A stretch of 26,404 nucleotides of DNA from the NCBI GenBank assembly GCA_002418885.1, contig DIEZ01000071.1, forward strand, positions 1,076 through 27,479, in the 5' to 3' direction. Each line of letters begins with the position of its first letter. The stretch's first letter is position 1. Under the pieces are notes generated by a model. The model was not told where the DNA came from and made no database searches. It saw nothing but the letters and a program-made list of their open reading frames with translations. This document shows positions 23,298 through 26,404 of this stretch, one piece after another. This DNA is from Syntrophaceae bacterium UBA5761. GTDB lineage: Bacteria; Desulfobacterota; Syntrophia; Syntrophales; UBA4778. Both the position numbers and the translations under genes were made by a program.

Positions 23298-24617
23298 TTA
23301 CCCACCTGGCGGGTCTGAAGCATTAGCCCACAGGCCGCTGAACCACGCCCGCTTCTTTCGCGGGACAGACAATAGCAAGTGATGATTACCGGCGCCGCCC
23401 TTCCATGCACCGCCGACGGCCAGCACCATCCCGTGCAGGGTGGAAAGGGTGTGCTGAACACGGGTCCTCATCACTGCCTGACGAAACAGACTCATCAGAT
23501 TATACGCCGGCATGGCAACTGACAAAGCCGCCTCAGTCGCCCAGAATTTCCGCATGTTGAAGGCATCCAGACCAAAATCGGCCTTCAACTCTTTGATCCT
23601 GTTTTCCGCATCCGCCCTCCCCCGGTAGGCGCGCCGGACTTCAACCGCAGGCAAAACAAGGTCGGTGACGTATGCGCTGTATCGCCGGCGTTGAGCCGCC
23701 GGGTCATCAGGAAACAGACTGAGGCTCTTGCCGGGGGACTCCCGATCTGAGGCGGACTGCCTTATGACGATGATACGACGTGACTTTTCCCAACTAGCCG
23801 ACCGATACTCAGTTTCCGCAATCTCAATCCCCCGCTCCAGTGCCCACCACCCCCTCGCCTGGTAGATTGCCCGCTGCAGGGGATAGGTCAGCTTCGCGGC
23901 AACAACGTAGGGAATATGCTTTCTCTCCAATGCCGAGAGAAAGGTATCATCGAAGAATCCACTGTCGGCCCGCAAAAGCCCTACGGTCTTACCCTCCAGG
24001 TGGAAAAGGGTGGATTCGAGGAATTGCAACACATTATTCGCACTGTGCACATTGCCAGGACGAAGCCGGAAGTTGGCAACAAGACGAAAATCCGCAATAA
24101 ACGCCAATAGCGGATGATGACTCGCCCGTCCGCGCCGAAAAGGATTGTAGCCACGACAGGCACCCTCCTGTTGACCGTTGCGGGTTACAACTGTTGAGTC
24201 CATATCAAGGGTAACAAGCTTCATATGAGGAATATGACCAAACAGCCGGCGATACATATTCCCCTGCACACGCTCATTCATAATCATGTCAAATCGCCCG
24301 AAGAGACGCATGATCGCCTTGAACTCGGCCGCACAGGACCACCCAAAAAGACGGCACAACACGTTATCAAACCGCACCATCTCAGCATGGGCAAACCGAC
24401 AGCCCCCACACCAGATCGATACAATGAACTGCTCGACAAGCTGACATGCTGCATACCCCCGGTTCGAAGAAGGCTCCGGTACGCCAAACCGGGGAAACGC
24501 TTGCCTGAACTGGAGACGATCAAGCATCTGCTTCATTAGAGCCAAACCACCCCAGGCCGTAACCTCCCGATCCGAAAACCCAACCGTAAAGCCGTTCCCC
24601 TGAAGCGATCGTGCCAT
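23298..24617 (-). CDS. IS1380-family transposase
   Basis: This 439-residue DDE transposase is full length for the family. The likely catalytic residues are the first Asp in VTLDMDSTVV (about 138-140), D218 in LLRADSGFFDD and the Glu in GRADAENRIKELKADFGLDAF (about 338), the latter a strong IS1380 signature. ATG 24617 is chosen because GGAGG lies 5 nt upstream; an ATG four codons earlier overlaps that site. The open frame and intact ends suggest the element can still move. Confidence 0.92.
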   Translation of the reverse strand: MARSLQGNGFTVGFSDREVTAWGGLALMKQMLDRLQFRQAFPRFGVPEPSSNRGYAACQLVEQFIVSIWCGGCRFAHAEMVRFDNVLCRLFGWSCAAEFKAIMRLFGRFDMIMNERVQGNMYRRLFGHIPHMKLVTLDMDSTVVTRNGQQEGACRGYNPFRRGRASHHPLLAFIADFRLVANFRLRPGNVHSANNVLQFLESTLFHLEGKTVGLLRADSGFFDDTFLSALERKHIPYVVAAKLTYPLQRAIYQARGWWALERGIEIAETEYRSASWEKSRRIIVIRQSASDRESPGKSLSLFPDDPAAQRRRYSAYVTDLVLPAVEVRRAYRGRADAENRIKELKADFGLDAFNMRKFWATEAALSVAMPAYNLMSLFRQAVMRTRVQHTLSTLHGMVLAVGGAWKGGAGNHHLLLSVPRKKRAWFSGLWANASDPPGG

Positions 24618-24735
24618 ATTGTCCTCCATAACATGCCGTAATCGAAAATGTATTTCTAATGGAAACCATTAGAACATGTTCAGGTTGTTCATGAAACCAG
24701 AATCGCTGACGGCTATCTAAAATGACCCAAAAATG

Positions 24736-24752
24736 CTAATGGAAAATCTGGG
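24736..24752. repeat. IS1380 right inverted repeat
   Basis: This is the exact reverse complement of 23263-23279, followed by TTAAA (24753-24757), the second copy of the target duplication. Confidence 0.9.
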
Positions 24753-24790
24753 TTAAAGTTGATATTTTCGGAAAATTGGTGCACAAATGC

Positions 24791-24875
24791 ATTCTTCACG
24801 GGCAGGGTCCTTTCTGGTCCATTCTGTAGTGGTTTTCTTGAATGAATGCCTCATACAGAACTGCCCGTGAAAAAT
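24791..24875. repeat. long imperfect inverted repeat, possible RNA or mobile remnant
   Basis: ATTCTTCACGGGCAG (24791-24805) is the inverse of 24861-24875 with one mismatch. Directly inside the right arm, TACAGAA (24854-24860) pairs with TTCTGTA (24822-24828), leaving a 16-nt bulge on the left. The mismatch becomes a G-U pair if transcribed from the minus strand. No gene overlaps it. Confidence 0.45.
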
Positions 24876-24904
24876 CAATAACAGGTTGTTGCGAGGGTTT
24901 AAGT

Positions 24905-25004
24905 GGATAGAGGGGCACAAGGATGGCAATAGAAAGGCAAGCCCTTTCTCAACTATATCCGGGAATTGCCCCGGCTGAAATTAATAACCATCGCTCCTCT
25001 ATCC
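24905..25004 (+). ncRNA. candidate structured RNA with three-way junction
   Basis: GGATAGAGGGGC (24905-24916) pairs with GCTCCTCTATCC (24993-25004) as 12 continuous pairs including one G-U. Next to it GATGG (24922-24926) pairs with CCATC (24988-24992). Two inner hairpins follow: AGAAAGG/CCTTTCT (24931-24937/24943-24949) and CCGGG/CCCGG (24959-24963/24970-24974). An alternative inner pairing is GGCAAT with ATTGCC. No known RNA family is recognised. It lies upstream of the likely promoter of the next gene, so it would be a separate RNA or a mobile remnant rather than a leader. Confidence 0.35.
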
Positions 25005-25033
25005 TCTTTCCCTTCGCAGCTTTCGGAACTTTA

Positions 25034-25077
25034 GTTTGCTAAAATGCTTGATGTTTCGACTCAACGAAAACTATTTT
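25034..25077 (+). promoter_or_regulatory. candidate promoters of the FadH-like gene
   Basis: TTGATG (25048-25053) and TATTTT (25072-25077) are 18 nt apart. Just upstream, TGCTAAAAT (25037-25045) is a good extended -10. Either would give a short leader before ATG 25102, which has AAAGGAGAGAGGA upstream. Confidence 0.4.
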
Positions 25078-25101
25078 TGGAAGGAGAAAGGAGAGAGGAA
25101 T

Positions 25102-26404
25102 ATGGCTTTCACGAATCTATTCAAACCCATCACTATTAAGGGGATGGAAATCCGGAACCGGATAGTGATGCTCCCCATGACTACCGGCTACACCGAACCG
25201 GACGAGACGGTGGGCGCAAAATTCATCGACTTCTTCGCCGAGAGGGCGCGGGGCGGCGCAGGGCTGATCGTCATCCCCTTCTCTCCCGTGAAGGCCGGTT
25301 CTCCCGTGGAGCCGGGGCTCTTCGACGATAGGTTCATCCCGGGCGTGCGCCGGTTGACGTCGAGTATCCACGACTTCGGAGCGAGGGCGGCGGCCCAGCT
25401 CATCACGTCCTATCACGTGGTTCTCAAGGACGACCAGCCGGAGGTGGTGGCGCCCTCAGCCGTCCTCAACCAGTTGATGCGCGTGATGCCGAGGGCGTTG
25501 ACCGTCGAGGAGATCCATTACATAGTCGGCGAATACGGAAAGGCCGCCCGCCGCGCCCGTGATGGGGGATTCGACGCCGTCGAGATTCTCGTCGGGGGCG
25601 GTTATCTTCTCAACCGCTTCCTTTCCCCGATCACCAACAAGCGCGAAGACCGATACGGCGGAAGCCTGGAAAATCGGATGCGGATCATCCTCGAGGTTAT
25701 CGAGAGCATGAAACGCGAGGCCGGAGAGGATTTTATCTTCGGGTGCCGCCTGAACGTGGAAGAGCAGATGGCGGGGGGACACACCGTCGAGGATTCGAAG
25801 GCCGTGGCGCAGGCCCTGGAGAGTGCCGGCATCGGTTGGATCAACTGCTACACAGGATGGCACGAATCGCCGCAACCTACCGTAGCGCCCTCCCTGCCCA
25901 AGGGGGCCTTTGCCCATCTGGCCGCAAAGGTCAAGGAGTACGTCGGCATCCCCGTCGTCACGGCGAACCGCATCAATGACCCCTTCACGGCCGAAAAGAT
26001 ACTCGCCGACGGCAAGGCGGACCTCGTCGGGATGGGACGGGCCTTACTGGCCGACCCGGAACTCCCGAACAAGGCCAAAGAAGGTAGAACGGATGAAATC
26101 GTTCCCTGCCTCGCCTGCTCGAATTGCCTCGCCGAGATCATGAAGGTCTACCGAACTTGGGGACAACCCGCCTCCACGTTCTGCACCGTAAACCCGCTGG
26201 CGGGCAGGGAGGGAGAAAACCTGCTGCAGCCCGCGGAGAGAAGAAAAAAAGTCTTCGTCGTCGGCGCCGGTCCCGGCGGCATGGAAGCGGCGATAACAGC
26301 GGCACAACGGGGACACAACGTCACTGTCTTCGACAGGGGCAAGGAACCGGGGGGACGTCTCCTCGTTGGGTGCATCCCACCCTTCAAGGAGGAGATAAAA
26401 AACC
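25102..26404 (+). CDS. FadH-like NADH:flavin oxidoreductase / 2,4-dienoyl-CoA reductase family (3' truncated by window edge)
   Basis: The first 434 residues are present and the frame is open at the end of the window. An FMN-binding TIM barrel of the old yellow enzyme type (about 5-330) has YLLNRFLSPITNKREDRYGGS, with Y168 at the position of catalytic Tyr166 of E. coli FadH, and WHESPQPTV with H254 at that of His252. An iron-sulfur segment follows with C336, C339, C342 and C361, then a nucleotide-binding fold VVGAGPGG (386-393). This matches 2,4-dienoyl-CoA or 2-enoate reductases, which reduce conjugated acyl-CoA or acids with NAD(P)H. The cysteine spacing (C-x2-C-x2-C-x18-C) differs from FadH (C-x2-C-x3-C-x11-C). 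The native substrate is not certain. Confidence 0.88.
   Translation, partial: MAFTNLFKPITIKGMEIRNRIVMLPMTTGYTEPDETVGAKFIDFFAERARGGAGLIVIPFSPVKAGSPVEPGLFDDRFIPGVRRLTSSIHDFGARAAAQLITSYHVVLKDDQPEVVAPSAVLNQLMRVMPRALTVEEIHYIVGEYGKAARRARDGGFDAVEILVGGGYLLNRFLSPITNKREDRYGGSLENRMRIILEVIESMKREAGEDFIFGCRLNVEEQMAGGHTVEDSKAVAQALESAGIGWINCYTGWHESPQPTVAPSLPKGAFAHLAAKVKEYVGIPVVTANRINDPFTAEKILADGKADLVGMGRALLADPELPNKAKEGRTDEIVPCLACSNCLAEIMKVYRTWGQPASTFCTVNPLAGREGENLLQPAERRKKVFVVGAGPGGMEAAITAAQRGHNVTVFDRGKEPGGRLLVGCIPPFKEEIKN

Larger units (their letters stand above)
23263..24752 (-). mobile_element. complete IS1380-family insertion sequence
   Basis: The 1490-bp element is bounded by perfect 17-bp inverted repeats CCCAGATTTTCCATTAG (23263-23279, and inverted at 24736-24752). 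It is flanked by TTAAA on both sides (23258-23262 and 24753-24757), a 5-bp target duplication. It holds one intact transposase. An extra partial end copy (TAATGG...CCATTAGAACATG) lies near 24655-24675. Perfect ends and duplication suggest a recent insertion. Confidence 0.9.

Noticed and set aside
25582..25612. Loss of the HxxH/N pair of old yellow enzymes in the FadH-like protein
   Set aside because: E. coli FadH itself lacks this pair at the same place, so the change is expected for the subgroup.
1..26404. CRISPR arrays, tRNA and rRNA genes
   Set aside because: No regularly spaced repeats and no tRNA- or rRNA-like sequence were seen on either strand.

Overview
The window is a stretch of a Gram-negative chromosome. 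It carries a complete Tol-Pal envelope operon, several lipoproteins with lipoboxes, and a PilB/GspE ATPase. The coding backbone is dense, fairly GC-rich and often has overlapping stops and starts. Gene content (GAF-fused PilB/GspE, ExeA-like ATPase, TPR lipoproteins, acyl-CoA type CoA-transferase, FadH-like reductase) resembles Desulfobacterota (former Deltaproteobacteria) of syntrophic or anaerobic habit. That placement is inference; no rRNA or tRNA is present to fix it.

Layout. (1) 1-5692: the 3' end of mutS, then a convergent GAF-PilB/GspE gene; divergent from it, a low-molecular-weight phosphatase overlaps an ExeA-like AAA ATPase, which ends stop-on-stop against an HD-GYP gene whose HD pair is altered. 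(2) 5693-6031: a 339-nt divergent regulatory region with a good sigma70-like promoter and a perfect 23-bp palindrome. (3) 6032-10876: a translationally coupled run of ctpA (S41 protease), a YibQ-like deacetylase-fold protein, a large TPR lipoprotein and a small outer-membrane-type lipoprotein. (4) 10880-15759, minus strand: tolQ-tolR-tolA-tolB-pal-cpoB. (5) 15924-18900: a transglutaminase-like lipoprotein, a PlsC-type acyltransferase and a stand-alone glycogen-binding (CBM48-type) domain. (6) 18901-19273: a 373-nt divergent intergenic region with a promoter for each flanking gene and an inverted repeat over one -35 box; I see nothing else in it. (7) 19274-20656: a CoA-transferase family gene cut off at its 3' end by an IS21-type end.

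Region 20622-24757 is a pile-up of mobile and accessory DNA: a half-deleted IS21-family element (IstA lacking its C-terminus, no istB), an AT-rich Phd/YefM-RelE/ParE toxin-antitoxin pair, a REP-associated tyrosine transposase (RAYT) split by an in-frame TAA and bracketed by GTAG-containing inverted repeats, and an intact IS1380-family element with perfect 17-bp ends and a TTAAA target duplication. From 24753 to 25101 there is no gene but two nested inverted-repeat structures, one foldable into a roughly 100-nt three-way-junction RNA. A FadH-like flavin/iron-sulfur enoyl-CoA type reductase then begins and runs off the window.

The most noteworthy signals are the nonsense-split RAYT with a Shine-Dalgarno-sequestering hairpin built from its own end repeat, the similar hairpin before istA, the structured noncoding gap at 24791-25004, the palindrome in the leader of the altered HD-GYP gene, and the replaced catalytic residues in the CoA-transferase and acyltransferase. 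I found no clear sign of a wholly new multigene defence or biosynthetic system. No CRISPR array, tRNA or rRNA was seen.
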